A stretch of 64,000 nucleotides of DNA from positions 140,496,361 through 140,560,360 of the forward strand of contig NC_079492.1 of NCBI RefSeq assembly GCF_020520425.1. Direction: 5' to 3'. Below, piece after piece: positions 13,426 through 46,094 of the stretch. This DNA comes from Spinacia oleracea. Its lineage: Eukaryota; Streptophyta; Magnoliopsida; Caryophyllales; Amaranthaceae. Positions within the stretch are counted from its first letter, which is position 1, and every line of letters begins with the position of its first letter. The notes under the pieces were generated by a model. That model worked only from the letters and a program-made list of their open reading frames with translations, had not been told where the DNA came from and made no database searches. The translations under genes and the position numbers were made by a program.

Positions 13426-13860
13426 AATGGGCGGCAAGCCAACGAGCAACGAACAACAAATGGGCTGCGAGCTTGGCGTGAGAGGGCGCGGCAAGTAACT
13501 TAGGCCACAAGCTGTCCGTTTTCCTATTCTTACATACTTAAGAGTTTTATGATTATCTTAATACCTAACCTGGGATTATCCTAAAGTCTAAAGAGTTTGT
13601 GATTCACCTAAATCCTAATTCTACGGGTTTTGGTTATCCTAATTCTAGTAGGATACGACTACCTATTTTCCTATAAATATATAGGTCAAAAATTTAACAC
13701 ACAACTTGAATTGCCTATCACTAATAGTGAGATCCCGAGATAATACCTTAGACGATATCGTAGTTGGTTGAACCTTGCTGTGGACCCCGCAGAGGGGCGG
13801 CATTTGGAGCTCTGTATTGATTATGTGGCAATTAATTTGGATTATGGCAATTTATGGTTT
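13426..13860 (+). mobile_element. LTR-like remnant with promoter-type sequence
   Basis: Carries cctataaatatatagg (about 13669), then about 60 bp later a region with gatcccgagataatacc, as in plant LTR U3-R-U5 segments. The 5' part is GC-richer than its surroundings. No TG..CA ends, PBS or TSD could be fixed, so the call rests on style only. Confidence 0.35.
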
Positions 13861-13885
13861 TTTCGTATGCAATTAGATTGTCTAT

Positions 13886-14110
13886 AACCTTATACTTGTG
13901 CTGTAAGACATGTACGATTCTCCTTGTTCCGTAAGACATGTACGGTTCTCCTTGTGCCGTAAAACATGGACGGTTCTCCTTGTGCCATAAGACATGGACG
14001 GTTCTCTTTGTGCCGTAAGATATGAACGATATTCTTTATGCCGTTAGACGTGGACGGTTCTCCTTGTGCCATGAGATAGGGTTCGACTCTCCTTAGACAA
14101 GGATTAGTTC
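13886..14110. repeat. Tandem array, unit about 28 bp
   Basis: Seven or so imperfect copies of a unit such as cttgtgccgtaagacatgga followed by cggttctc. The copies differ by a few substitutions each, so this is an old array. The minus-strand open frame across it is only a product of the repeat. Confidence 0.85.
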
Positions 14111-14625
14111 TCCTAGTGCCAGGAAACAAGGCTTAGTTTTTCTTGTACCTTGAAAAGACATAACATTATCTTGAAACGACAGGACAAACATATTTGTTTG
14201 GTTTTCCTTGTACCTTGAAACAAATGGTCATTACCTTGAAACGAATGGATAATCATATTGGTTTCCTTGTACGAAACGAAACGACATGACAAAGATATTG
14301 GTTCAATTTTCTTGTACGAAACGACATGACTCTTTGAAACGACAGGACAACCATATTGGTTTAATTTCCTTGTACAAAACGACATGGCTCCTTGAAACGA
14401 CAGGACAACCATATTGGTTTAATTTCCTTGTACGAAACGACATGACTCCATGAAACGACAGGAAAAGCATACTGGTTTTCTTGTACAAAATGACATGACA
14501 AACATATTGGTTTTCTTTGTACGAAACGATAGGACTCCTTATAACGACAAGACAAACATATTGAATTTCCTTGTACGAAATGACACGACTCCTTGAAACG
14601 ACAAGACAATCATAGGACATAATTT
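14111..14625. repeat. Tandem array, unit about 58-60 bp
   Basis: Roughly eight imperfect copies containing gaaacgacatgactccttga, then gaaacgacaggacaaccata and ttggtttaatttccttgta. It abuts the 28-bp array and shares the words cttgta/ccttg, so the two may derive from one expanding precursor. Confidence 0.85.
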
Positions 14626-14639
14626 TTTTTTATATTTCT

Positions 14640-14960
14640 CCAATCACAACGTTCGTGAAACTGCCGTTTCGATTACGGGAGGGTATTGCATGAAGATAAC
14701 GTAGTTATCCTATGATAGATTATCGTATGTGGTAGAGTTGTGTTATATATGAGCTATATGATATAAGATAGAAGTATATACAAGTATGACTTTAAAAACC
14801 TACGAAAAGTAGGTTATATAGTTTGTAATATAAATAGAGGCGTACTCCCACGAATAACAACACAACAACGTATTTTCACTCAGTAATAATTTACATAATG
14901 GTTGTGATTTGTGAAATAGTACTGCTGGCCTAGAGACCGAATTAGTCCGTAGTTCTCTAG
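14640..14960 (+). mobile_element. LTR-like remnant after the arrays
   Basis: A purine-rich ttacgggagggta (like a polypurine tract) is followed by tgcatgaagataacg... and, about 150 bp on, tataaatagagg. This order (PPT, LTR start, TATA box) is what a Copia-type 3' LTR would show. Ends and TSD not established. Confidence 0.4.
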
Positions 14961-15590
14961 TCTATAATTGATAATTTCAGAGTATGTAGGTGTATAATAT
15001 AGTGGACAACTGCACTACAACTGGGCTGCAACTTAACTTGCCCACTTGTTGCTTTTAATAAAGATGTCAACTTAATTTGCTAAAGCAACAGAAAAAATAA
15101 AAGTCTGATGGATGATTGTGATTATTGTAATGAAGTTGTGTACATGCCTTGAAGATTTCTTCTGAAATGCTTACTACAAGTCTACAACAAGTTGATTGCC
15201 TTTCGCTTGTTTCATAACGCGTTTCTGATACATTCTATTTTATGTTGATTTGAATTATTTGAGAAGGCAAATTTGTCAAAAACCACCTTATAAAAATATT
15301 GTAATTAACTACATTTTAAAAAAATTATGTTGTAAATATTTCCTTTGACCGAAATATAACGTTTGACTCAAAATTCTGGAGTGCACTTTATCATATTCAT
15401 CTTACGTGTCATTTAATTATCCATTTACTGTAAGATATCATATCACTTGAAATGCACCTAGTAAAGTCATCATTCCTTTGGTCAGGTCATTCGTTGAACA
15501 GGCCAAATCATAACTAGCATTTTTTGTTACCCATTATCAAGTTCGTCTTGGTATGTGAAGTATTAAAGTAGTCTATTTTTTTACAGTTAG
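14961..15590. other. Intergenic stretch, nothing recognised
   Basis: AT-rich sequence upstream of the first subtilase gene, with no reading frame, RNA gene or repeat boundary that I can support. Confidence 0.4.
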
Positions 15591-15669
15591 ATTGAGTACT
15601 CCTTTGAATCAATCAACACTTATAGAACACAAGACCAAAACTCAGAAGGAAGGAACGTACTTAGCTTTG

Positions 15670-15703
<34 letters not shown>

Positions 15704-15720
15704 CATTATTGTTATTATTG
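15670..15720. repeat. ATT microsatellite
   Basis: About 15 near-perfect att triplets with two single-base interruptions, about 120 bp upstream of the first subtilase start codon. Confidence 0.95.
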
Positions 15721-15770
15721 AAATGCAAATATATACTAGCTAGTTGGAAAGTTTCATCTGAAATTTCAGA

Positions 15771-15778
15771 TATAAAAC
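15771..15778 (+). promoter_or_regulatory. Putative TATA box of subtilase gene 1
   Basis: tataaaac, 64 bp before the ATG at 15842. The second gene has tataaaag 61 bp before its ATG, so the spacing is conserved between the paralogues. Confidence 0.55.
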
Positions 15779-15841
15779 AAGCTTCCTTTATTGTTCTATA
15801 ATGCATTGTAATAATTAAGGAGCTTTTTCCAAAAATAGAAA

Positions 15842-27850
<12,009 letters not shown>

Positions 27851-28605
27851 CATGGAAAAGATTTTTGAATTCTATTCATGTACAAATTATTTATGGAAGA
27901 GTCCTTGAATTACATTATTTTTTTATGTAAACAAAAAGTTCATGTGAAATATTGGATATTTGGACTCCTTTCTTTTTGTTGTGTTTGAAATGAGGGAATT
28001 CTGATTAGATGTGTAAAATAGTTTAGTGTGTAGGAAAGAATACTGTAAAATCCGAAAATGTGAATATAATGTGGGCCGAATATTTAATTTATGTAAGGCT
28101 GTGACGTGTTATAAAACACTGTCTTAGAAGCAAAATTCGCCTCGACTATGGTGCAATCGTAATAGGCGTTGCCCCCCAAGATTTTACACAGCAATTCGTT
28201 TTAACGTGCACTTGAATAAAACGAACTAGGAACTCATAATATGCTCAGAATAAAACAGAGAAGAGATGAAGAGGAGAATTGTATTTCGGTGTATCTCAAC
28301 TGATTCCCAAAGTTGATTTATATAGGAATCAAAACTCGTAACCGAAAATCAGAATTTATTATTGAAATAAAAACAAAGGATCAGAATTCAAATGGGACAT
28401 TTAAAACACTTGTAACCGAAAATCTGAAGTGTAATTCGTAATTAAAACGGAAGCGAGAATCAAGGAACCGTGTCCGTAATAAATGCGACCGTTACGTTTT
28501 TAATTGAAGAATGTGGAGTGAGCTACGTAACTGAACGGTCTCATAATTACTGGACCGTCAGTTACGACTTGGCCCAAAAAGAAGGCCCCACCCCACCGTG
28601 CACGT
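27851..28605. other. Subtilase gene 1 3' flank, no gene
   Basis: Presumed 3' UTR followed by unclassified sequence. Part of 28130-28900 is GC-richer and may be a retroelement fragment, but no end, PBS or coding motif could be shown. Confidence 0.4.
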
Positions 28606-28611
28606 GCCACG

Positions 28612-28685
28612 AACACGGACACGGACACGGACACGGACACGGACACGGACACGGCCACGGCCACGGCCACGGACACGGACACGGC
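28612..28685. repeat. Hexanucleotide minisatellite (acggac/acggcc)
   Basis: About 12 tandem copies of a 6-bp unit, mostly acggac with an inner block of acggcc. Open frames appear on both strands because 6 is a multiple of 3, giving His-Gly, Thr-Arg or Val-Ser repeats. None has a plausible gene context. Confidence 0.95.
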
Positions 28686-29059
28686 TGCGGCGCGCGTGGG
28701 GATTCCCTTCCTATCCCAAACCACTAGGGGAAGCACTTCAAGAAGTAAACAACACTTCCCTATATTTAAACAAGGAGAAAAGTTCATTTTCTTTCCATGT
28801 GGGACAAAACCCTTTTCTTTAAATACTCCACTTGAAAATGCCACTTTTCATTTCCACAAATGTGGGACTTTTTCACAATATGAAAAACACTCTTTCTTTG
28901 CATTGTTTCCAACATAGTGTACATGCATCAAAGCTACTTATACAGTTATGTATTGTATGGTTGATATGAAAAAAATATGAGAAGTGTAACTTCCTTAGAA
29001 GTGGAAGATCGTGGTGTACGTTGTTGGATTTGCAAAAAGGAAGTCACACTACTACTTCA

Positions 29060-29250
29060 TGTAAAATGGAGAAAGTTACTTACCTTTATGATAGAGTATA
29101 AAACTAATTTTGGGGCTTCAACCGGGTATGAGGAGGCCTATGCTGCATCCACACTTCAAGTCCAAAGAACTTTCATGTGAGGGGGCGTGATAGAGTATAA
29201 AACTAATCTTGGAGCTTCAACCATCAACTTAAGCTTTTGGTTGAGTTGGT
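29060..29250 (+). mobile_element. LTR-type fragment (plus-strand copy)
   Basis: tttcatgtgagggggcgtga plus tagagtataaaactaat at 29172-29207, with a second tgatagagtataaaactaat at 29090. Same family as the inverted fragment in gene 1 intron 5. The direct repeat of the tgatagag start suggests a rearranged LTR. Confidence 0.5.
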
Positions 29251-29654
29251 CTTTTGACTCCCTTTAGATAAGTGGAACTTCCCATATTCCATCAAATAAC
29301 ATTTTTTATTACACAAACAATGCATGTCATCATCTATTTCAAGAACAAATTATTCCCTAAACCTAAAACATCAACTTCCCACCAACATAATCTATTTTGC
29401 ATTTGGCATGTCTTCCTACCAAGTTTGTTTTGTAGAATTTCGTTTGACTTTTAAGAATTGGTAAAACATGAGGGAGACGTTGAAAAGGACATTAGGGGTA
29501 CTAGATCGATGGATAGAGTCAATTAATTCCCTTTGGTACTATTCCCTCCTTGCTACGGAGAATATATTTATTTATTGTTCGACAACGCTTTCATGACATT
29601 ATTCTTATGCATTGATGATCACTTCCAAGCTTAGCCTTATACAAGTAGTCTACT
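29251..29654. other. Intergenic stretch, nothing recognised
   Basis: No coding or repeat structure that can be supported. Confidence 0.4.
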
Positions 29655-29663
29655 TTACCGTTA

Positions 29664-30385
29664 CAGCGCGTCTCCTGTGAGACCAGTCACACCATCAACT
29701 TGATGGTGTGACGAGCGCGAAACCAATAGCGTACCTCCCCTAAAACTATAAAAAAAAAGTAACAGACCTAAACTATAGAAGTAACATACATAAACTAAAA
29801 AAGTACCTCCTCTAAAATTATATATATAAAAAAAAAGTAACATGTCTAAACTATAGAAGTAACATACCTAAACTAAAAAAGTACCTCATCTAAAATTATT
29901 AAAAAAAAGTAACATGTCTAAACTATAGAAGTAACATACCTAAACTAAAAAAAATACCTCCTCTAAAATTATTAAAAAAAAAAGTAACATGTCTAAACTA
30001 TAGAAGTAACATAACTAAACTAAGAAGGTATCTCCCCTAAAACTACTCCGTATAAAAAAAAGTAACATGTATAAACTATAGAAGTAACATACATAAGCTA
30101 AAAAAAGTACTTCGTCTAAAATTATAAAAAAAAGTAACATGTCTAAACTATAGAAGTAACATACCTAAACTAAGAAGGTATCTCCCCTAAAATTACTCCG
30201 TATAAAAAAAGTAACATGTATAAACTATAGAAGTAACATACCTAAACTAAAAAAAGTATCTCCTCTAAAATTATATAAAAAAAGGTAACATGTCTAAACT
30301 ATAGAAGTAACATACCTAAATTCGCAAGTGTAAACTGGTCTCACCATCAGTTGATGGTGAGGACAGTCTCATATAAGAATTTGGG
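29664..30385. mobile_element. Hairpin-ended tandem-repeat element with 9-bp TSD
   Basis: ttaccgtta lies on both sides (29655-29663 and 30386-30394). Each end has a hairpin: tcacaccatcaa-c-ttgatggtgtga (29687-29711) and ctcaccatca-gt-tgatggtgag (30337-30358), the two being inverted relative to each other together with gagaccagt/actggtctc. Between them are about eight copies of a 60-80 bp unit (gaagtaacatacctaaacta, then agtacctcctctaaaatta and an A-run). Non-coding. The 9-bp duplication suggests Mutator-type mobilisation. Confidence 0.85.
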
Positions 30386-30453
30386 TTACCGTTATTATTT
30401 GCACAAATATAAAGACAAATAAGATAAGTGTATAAAAAGATTGGTAAATATAA

Positions 30454-31208
30454 TCTAATATACATATATAAAGGAGGCATATTTGCTGAAAGATTAGAGC
30501 GCCACCTAGGATTACTAATGGTTTCGGCCAATGAAAAATAAGATTTCAATTTCTTTTTGAATTAAAAAAATCAAGTGCCACGTAGATAATTAATTAGGTG
30601 TCACGTAGATATTTTAATTAATTAATTACTAATATATACAACTCCATCGAAAAGCAAACACTCTAATAATTAAAAAATAATCGATTGCAACGTAGATAAT
30701 TAATTAGGTGCCACGTAGATATTTTAATTAATTAATTAATTACTAATATATAGAACTCCATCTAAAATCAAACACTCTAATAATTAAAAAATGATTCTAG
30801 AATAAAATTCATCCAAAATCAAACAATAATCTAAAATAAAATAAATAAAATTCAATTCAAAATCAAACATTAATCCAATATTAGAGCGCCACGCAGAAAA
30901 ATCTAATGGTCCGGCCAATGAAAAATAAGATTTAAAAATTAATATCGAATTAAAAAAGTCGAATGCCACGTAAAGAAATGATTAAGTGTCACGTAGATAT
31001 TTTTTATTAATTAATTATTAATATTACGCATATACAATTTCATCCAAAAACAAACACTCTCATAATAAAAAAAAAAAAATCGAAAATGAAATTAAATGCA
31101 AAATAAAAAACTAATCTAATCTAATATATAAAAGTGGTATATACATAGGATTTTTATTTAAACATAACAATTTAATAGAATCTGTGCATCGCACGGGCTA
31201 AAATCTAG
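30454..31208 (+). mobile_element. Small non-autonomous Helitron (755 bp)
   Basis: Starts TCTAATATAC and ends with the hairpin region tgtgcatcgcacggg plus ctaaaatCTAG. The host bases are A (30453) and T (31209). A segment beginning attagagcgccac occurs twice inside (30495 and 30881), so the element contains an internal duplication. It sits inside a MITE-like host sequence that resumes at 31209. Confidence 0.75.
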
Positions 31209-31439
31209 TAAAATATAAATAAGGTAAGAGAGAATATAAAAAAAGTGGGTGAGGGTAAGAAAAGAATGAATAAAGTAAGAGAAAGTAAGTGGAAAGATGT
31301 AAATTTTATGGGATAAGAGGTACATTTTCATGTCCAAAATTAGCAAAAACACAGTGTAATAAACATTATAAAATTGACTAAAACGAAAAGTGTAAAGATC
31401 ATTATAAAACGGATATAGTATTAGCTATAAGCAATAGTT

Positions 31440-31610
31440 AATTATATAACTGAAACAAGTAGTTGGCCAGCTCTAGGACTTCTAGGCGTGAGGCCGGGGC
31501 TCGAATATCACCAAACTCAGTATAGGATCGTATTCCTTGATTCCCCTGCACCCCCTTCCCCTCGCGTCCTAGGATGGTTCTTCTACTCTTCTCCTTACCA
31601 ATCAAATAGA
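31440..31610 (+). mobile_element. SINE-like sequence
   Basis: agttggccagctctagg and ggccggggctcgaatatc resemble tRNA A- and B-box spacing, as in plant SINEs. No tail or TSD was identified. Confidence 0.3.
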
Positions 31611-31828
31611 AAGGAAAAAAGGGTAGTCTACAAAACTTTATACTTCATTCATTCCTTAAATATTGCACCATAGTTGGCTTTTACTCATAATACATTAGTT
31701 TGACTCTTAATATATCAAATTATGTATACGTAAAAATTGACAATGAAAATGATATTTAGAAAATATATATCGACACAAACCTAACATGATCTCATATTAC
31801 TAAATTTTTCTTACTTATAAATTACAAA

Positions 31829-32200
31829 CTAGTTTTTGTGCCCGTTCAAAGAACGGGCGGTTGTATAGTGGTTATTTAGTCTATTTTTTAAAGTTCTAAT
31901 TTTATTGAGTTTGTAATTTAAGAGAGAATATATGATTTAAATAGAGGTAAATTTTGAAAGTTAAAAGAATACATTAATATTGAGTGTTAATCGGGAAGAT
32001 GGAGTAAACAATGTTGAATGAATAGATTGGTGAATTGATGTTGTATGAGAAAGATGGAGTGGAAGAGGCGATTGGAATTGTATAATATATCAAACAACAA
32101 AGAAAAAGTAAAATAAAAAACTAAATTGATGGAGGAAAGATTGGATGACACGTGTCATCTAATCAAATGCGATTTTCTTTTTTTAAATACTAGGTATAGA
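31829..32200 (-). mobile_element. Small non-autonomous Helitron (372 bp), minus strand
   Basis: On the minus strand it starts TCTATACCTAGTATTTAAAA and ends with the hairpin gcccgttc-ttt-gaacgggc plus acaaaaaCTAG. The host bases fit A|T. The flanks read together as a MITE (left part from about 31640, right end gaggaagta at 32247). Confidence 0.8.
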
Positions 32201-32434
32201 TTAAAAAAAATTCAAAGTTATAGACTTATAGTGCACAGAGGAAGTATATGACTTGGCTTAAATGGGAGCCTAACTTTTATAAAGTCCCGCTTAATTTTGT
32301 TTCTTAAATTTAATCTTCACCCGTTACTTTCAATCTATCTACTGGGGTTATAAAATAAATGTCAAATAGTTCCATGACGTAACACACCGCCCAATTAGGT
32401 TTGAGATTTTTGCTTCTAAAATGAATTTGGAAAA

Positions 32435-33237
32435 GGAAGGTTTTTTAGTGGCTACAACAAAATGGTAGCCACCACAATAAATTAAATTTGAGCCCTTCAT
32501 TTTTGTTGACTCATCTAGGCCATTGAATAGGTTGACTTTATAATAAAAATTGTAATTTTTGTCATAAAAAAAATAATTAAAAATCCTTCATTCCCACGTT
32601 TAATTTTATTTATTTATTTTCTCTCTGTCTCAATAACTTCTCCATGTTCCTGTCAAAAAAAAATTCCTGTCAAAAAACAAAAACAAAAATATGCCTTCTC
32701 CCATTAGAGTATTTGTTTGTGGATGTTTTTTTTCTTCAATGTACGGAGTAGTGCATTTAGCGATTATCAATAAATAAAATTTGTTTACTCTGTATCAAGA
32801 ATGAAATGTTGTGTTTGCTGGATGAACGATTATTAATGGTGTATTTTTTTTTATTATTATTGTGTTAGATGAACGGTTATCAATGGAGTATATTTTTTTA
32901 ATTATTGTGTAGGCTGAATGATTATAAATAGATTACATTACGATTTTACGTCCCAAGTTGAGTATAAAGAACCGCTGAAAATGAAGAATAGAATCTAAGA
33001 GTTTTAGAAATTTTGCTCTTTTTTTTTTTTGATATGAAACTTCTCAGTAAAACGTAGATGAAAGTGAAGTTTTTTTTCCCATTTATTTATGGTAAAATAT
33101 TATTTTAATTAAATTACAAAATAATAAATTAAAAGTCAACAAGATCAATGGTTTAAAATAGTCTACTCTTATTTAATGGTTGAGATTTAGTTTATTGTAG
33201 TGGCTACCCTTTTATTGTAGCTATTGTAAAATCTTCC
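32435..33237. mobile_element. MULE-type MITE (803 bp) with 9-bp TSD
   Basis: tttggaaaa flanks it (32426-32434 and 33238-33246). The inverted ends are about 60 bp long: ggaaggttttttagtggcta plus caacaaaatggtagcc on the left, ggctacccttttattgtagc plus tattgtaaaatcttcc on the right. No transposase. Confidence 0.9.
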
Positions 33238-33609
33238 TTTGGAAAATCTATTACATTTTATTAAAACAGACACTAGAATTGATACATGTCGATCATTTCC
33301 TGATGAAAAATTTTCTCGTCAAAACTATTTTTCCTTTTTTTTATTCATTTATTTGTTTAAATAACTTTTAATGGAAAAATTTAGTATATTTGACTAAAAT
33401 TTTACCGAGCATTAATCTTTTGAAAATCTGTCAAATTTTTTTTTAATCCATACTACTTTATTAATTTGAACAATTCTTTGTTACTCAAATATTTTATAAA
33501 AAATGGTCAGTTTATAATTTTATAGCATCAGTTTGTGCACTAGATATAATCTAGTAAATATATATAGCTAATTTATATACCCTATGTTTCTTATTGATCT
33601 TCTTGTATA

Positions 33610-33927
33610 TACTCCTTCTGTTCCTTAATAAGTGTCTACTATTCTATCTCAGGAGTTTCCTAATAAGTATCCACTTTTTATTTTTGGACATACACTTTTT
33701 CACTTTTCCGTAAATCATGATAAATCATGATTGATTTTTCTTACACATTCTACACTTTTTCCACTTTTTCATCACACGTCCACTTTTATTTGTACTTCAT
33801 CAATAAACAATTATCGATCTACTTTATCCTTTCCCAAAAAATATTATCAATCATTAATTGTTCTTATACACTTTTCAGTTTTCTTAATTACCGTGAATTC
33901 TCTAGACACTTAGGAACGGAGAGAGTA
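33610..33927. mobile_element. MITE
   Basis: Ends tactccttctgttccttaat plus aagtgtc, and agacacttaggaacggagag plus agta, are inverted. AT-rich interior. Confidence 0.7.
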
Positions 33928-33939
33928 CTATATATACAC

Positions 33940-34277
33940 TACATCTGTTTTATAAGATCTTTACGGTTACTATTTGTATAAATATTAAGACGAAAATAGA
34001 AAAGTTGTTTGAATTTAATAAAATATGTATAGAGTAACAGAAATGTGTAAAGGGTGGGTTGGTGTAAGAAAAAAATGGATAAAGTAAGAAAAAGTAAGTG
34101 AAAAATTGTAAATATTGTAGGGTAAGAAGGGTAAGATAATAAATTTTCATGTCAAAAAATAGAATAAAGCAAAGTGTAAAGAACATTATGAAACAAACAA
34201 AAACGAAAAGTGTAAAAAATATTAATGAAACGAACTAAAACGAAAAGTGTAAATATCATTTTGAAACGGAGGTAGTA
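33940..34277. mobile_element. MITE
   Basis: Ends tacatctgttttataagatc plus tttac, and gtaaatatcattttgaaacg plus gaggtagta, are inverted. Same family as 17585-17843 and as the broken host sequence around 29640-31420. Confidence 0.7.
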
Positions 34278-34538
34278 TAACGCATCCTTAAGTCCAAATT
34301 GAAGTGTTCTAACACGCTAGAATGCTTTTAAAATGTCACCATCTTTTTATTCTAATGTTTTATAGGATAAATGACTTCATAGTAAGATCAAGTATACATT
34401 TGAAACAGAGAATTGAATTAATCAATTACAAGAAGGAATAATAAGAAGTCATCGAGTTTCGTCGGGCAAACATAAAAAAAAATAGAACTATTCTTATGAT
34501 TAAATGGAATAGTTTGGCTATTTCTTTTGAAATAGCAA

Positions 34539-34546
34539 TATAAAAG
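34539..34546 (+). promoter_or_regulatory. Putative TATA box of subtilase gene 2
   Basis: tataaaag, 61 bp before the ATG at 34608. Confidence 0.55.
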
Positions 34547-34607
34547 AAACTTACTTCATACTAGTTTTTTGCAGCACAATACATAGTCCAGATTTAGGAG
34601 ATCGAGC

Positions 34608-44541
<9,934 letters not shown>

Positions 44542-44606
44542 AACTTTTTTTTTGTGCCGTGTGCATGATAGGTGTCAGATTCGATTCATCCCGCCCCCAT
44601 CTGTAA

Positions 44607-44709
44607 TTTACATTGCTATTTGTGGCTCATTTTTGGTTTTGTGTCTGTCAACGTGGTATTGTTCATAAAATAGTTGGTTTTGTGTCCGTAACTACTAAGT
44701 AGTGTTAAA
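44607..44709 (+). repeat. 103-bp direct repeat, copy 1 (gene 2 3' flank)
   Basis: Identical by eye, base for base, to 45604-45706. It starts 65 bp after the subtilase 2 stop codon, so it is part of, or next to, the 3' UTR. It is followed at once by a minus-strand Helitron terminus. Confidence 0.93.
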
Positions 44710-44740
44710 CTAGGTTAATACCCGTGCGATGCACGATTTA
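44710..44740 (-). mobile_element. Helitron 3' terminus, minus strand
   Basis: On the minus strand: hairpin cgtgcatcgcacg, then ggtattaacCTAG at 44710-44713. The other end of this element could not be placed; it probably extends right towards 45603. Confidence 0.65.
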
Positions 44741-45603
44741 TAAAGATCACATATTAATCTTATACTAATCTAAATATTAAGAGGGGTGATATTAACTTAT
44801 CCATCCATAATTTACCTATCATAAAAAAATTATAATAGAGGTGATGATTCAACTTTAACGATTTAATATTGACCTACTCGCCAGTTGTCACAATAATAAA
44901 TTTCGCATCATAAATTTATTTTAATGTTTCGTGTAATTTAAATTGCGGAATTAATTATTACTCTGTAAAACGTATTTGTTTTCGTGACATATTGTACACC
45001 CTTAGAAGAATGTTATTGCGTATGAATTCAATCTTTGTTTAGTATTTATTATTATACTTCTAATTTGTACTATGGTAATATATATTTTTAACTGTAGAAT
45101 GAAACAAACTTTTAAAAATGATAAATTTATTATAAAAATATAAAAAGTTTTAAAAATTGATAAATTTATTATTAAAATATAAAAAGTAAGCAAAAGTCTT
45201 AATATATTGATGTGTCACATGGATTTTTTTTCAATGAATTAATTTGATTATAAAAATATATATATATAAATAGTTTTACAATATTAACCTTTAACTTAGT
45301 GAAATACGTGCCAAGATGATAAATAAGGTTTCTTTTTAACCATTAACTTGATATCTCGGGGTTTCTTTTTTTTGTTTTTGTTCTTCTCAATTTTTATAAT
45401 TAAAATAGATATAAGAAAAATAAAATTGATTATAGCCTAGTAAGCGCATAAACATACAAAGAAATACTTAAAATATATATAAGAACAATCATGTTGAATT
45501 TTAACCATTAACTTCCTTCATCTTCCTTCCGGTCGTTGTAAATCAAATTGATTAGAGCCGAGTAAGTGCATAAAGATACAAAGAAATACTTATTTCGTTC
45601 GTT

Positions 45604-45706
45604 TTTACATTGCTATTTGTGGCTCATTTTTGGTTTTGTGTCTGTCAACGTGGTATTGTTCATAAAATAGTTGGTTTTGTGTCCGTAACTACTAAGTAGT
45701 GTTAAA
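45604..45706 (+). repeat. 103-bp direct repeat, copy 2
   Basis: Exact copy of 44607-44709, 997 bp downstream. After it comes tgatttataa and then the Helitron at 45720. Confidence 0.93.
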
Positions 45707-45719
45707 TGATTTATAATAA

Positions 45720-46094
45720 TCTATATTATTAAAGCGGAGTGGTGGTAAGTATGAGAGCTCCAAAACTTCAATCCCCATCTATCATGCATTGTTATTTAAG
45801 GAAATTTAGGCGATTAAAAAATCAAAAAGCAAAAAAAGCTTAAATCAACAACATCTTCACGCACAATTAATTGGGAGACTTATTTGGAAATAAGAATAAT
45901 CCATAATACTCAACAGGAAAAAAAATAAGGAAACACTATATATTTTACACATTGAAATTGAATTACACAAAGTTAACATCGTCATTTACTCAAAAAAATA
46001 AAAAAAAAGCTAACATCGTTCAATCGTTGTTAAGAGATTTATATTTTTTTATATTTTTTATACGTACCCGTGCAATAGCACCGGCATAGACTAG
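45720..46094 (+). mobile_element. Small non-autonomous Helitron (375 bp)
   Basis: Starts TCTATATTATTAAAGCGGAG after an A. Ends with the near-perfect hairpin ccgtgc-aata-gcaccg plus gcatagaCTAG, followed by T. Confidence 0.75.

Noticed and set aside
13890-14620. Minus-strand open frames with repeated peptides
   Set aside because: They follow from tandem repeats with few stops; three overlapping frames are equally open, and there is no gene signal.
28470-28844. His-Gly, Thr-Arg and Val-Ser repeat proteins on both strands
   Set aside because: Products of a 6-bp minisatellite; frames are open in several registers without promoter or homologue evidence.
29700-30320. CRISPR-like regularly repeated array
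   Set aside because: This is a plant nuclear tandem repeat with A-run length changes, no unique spacers, and transposon-type TSDs outside.
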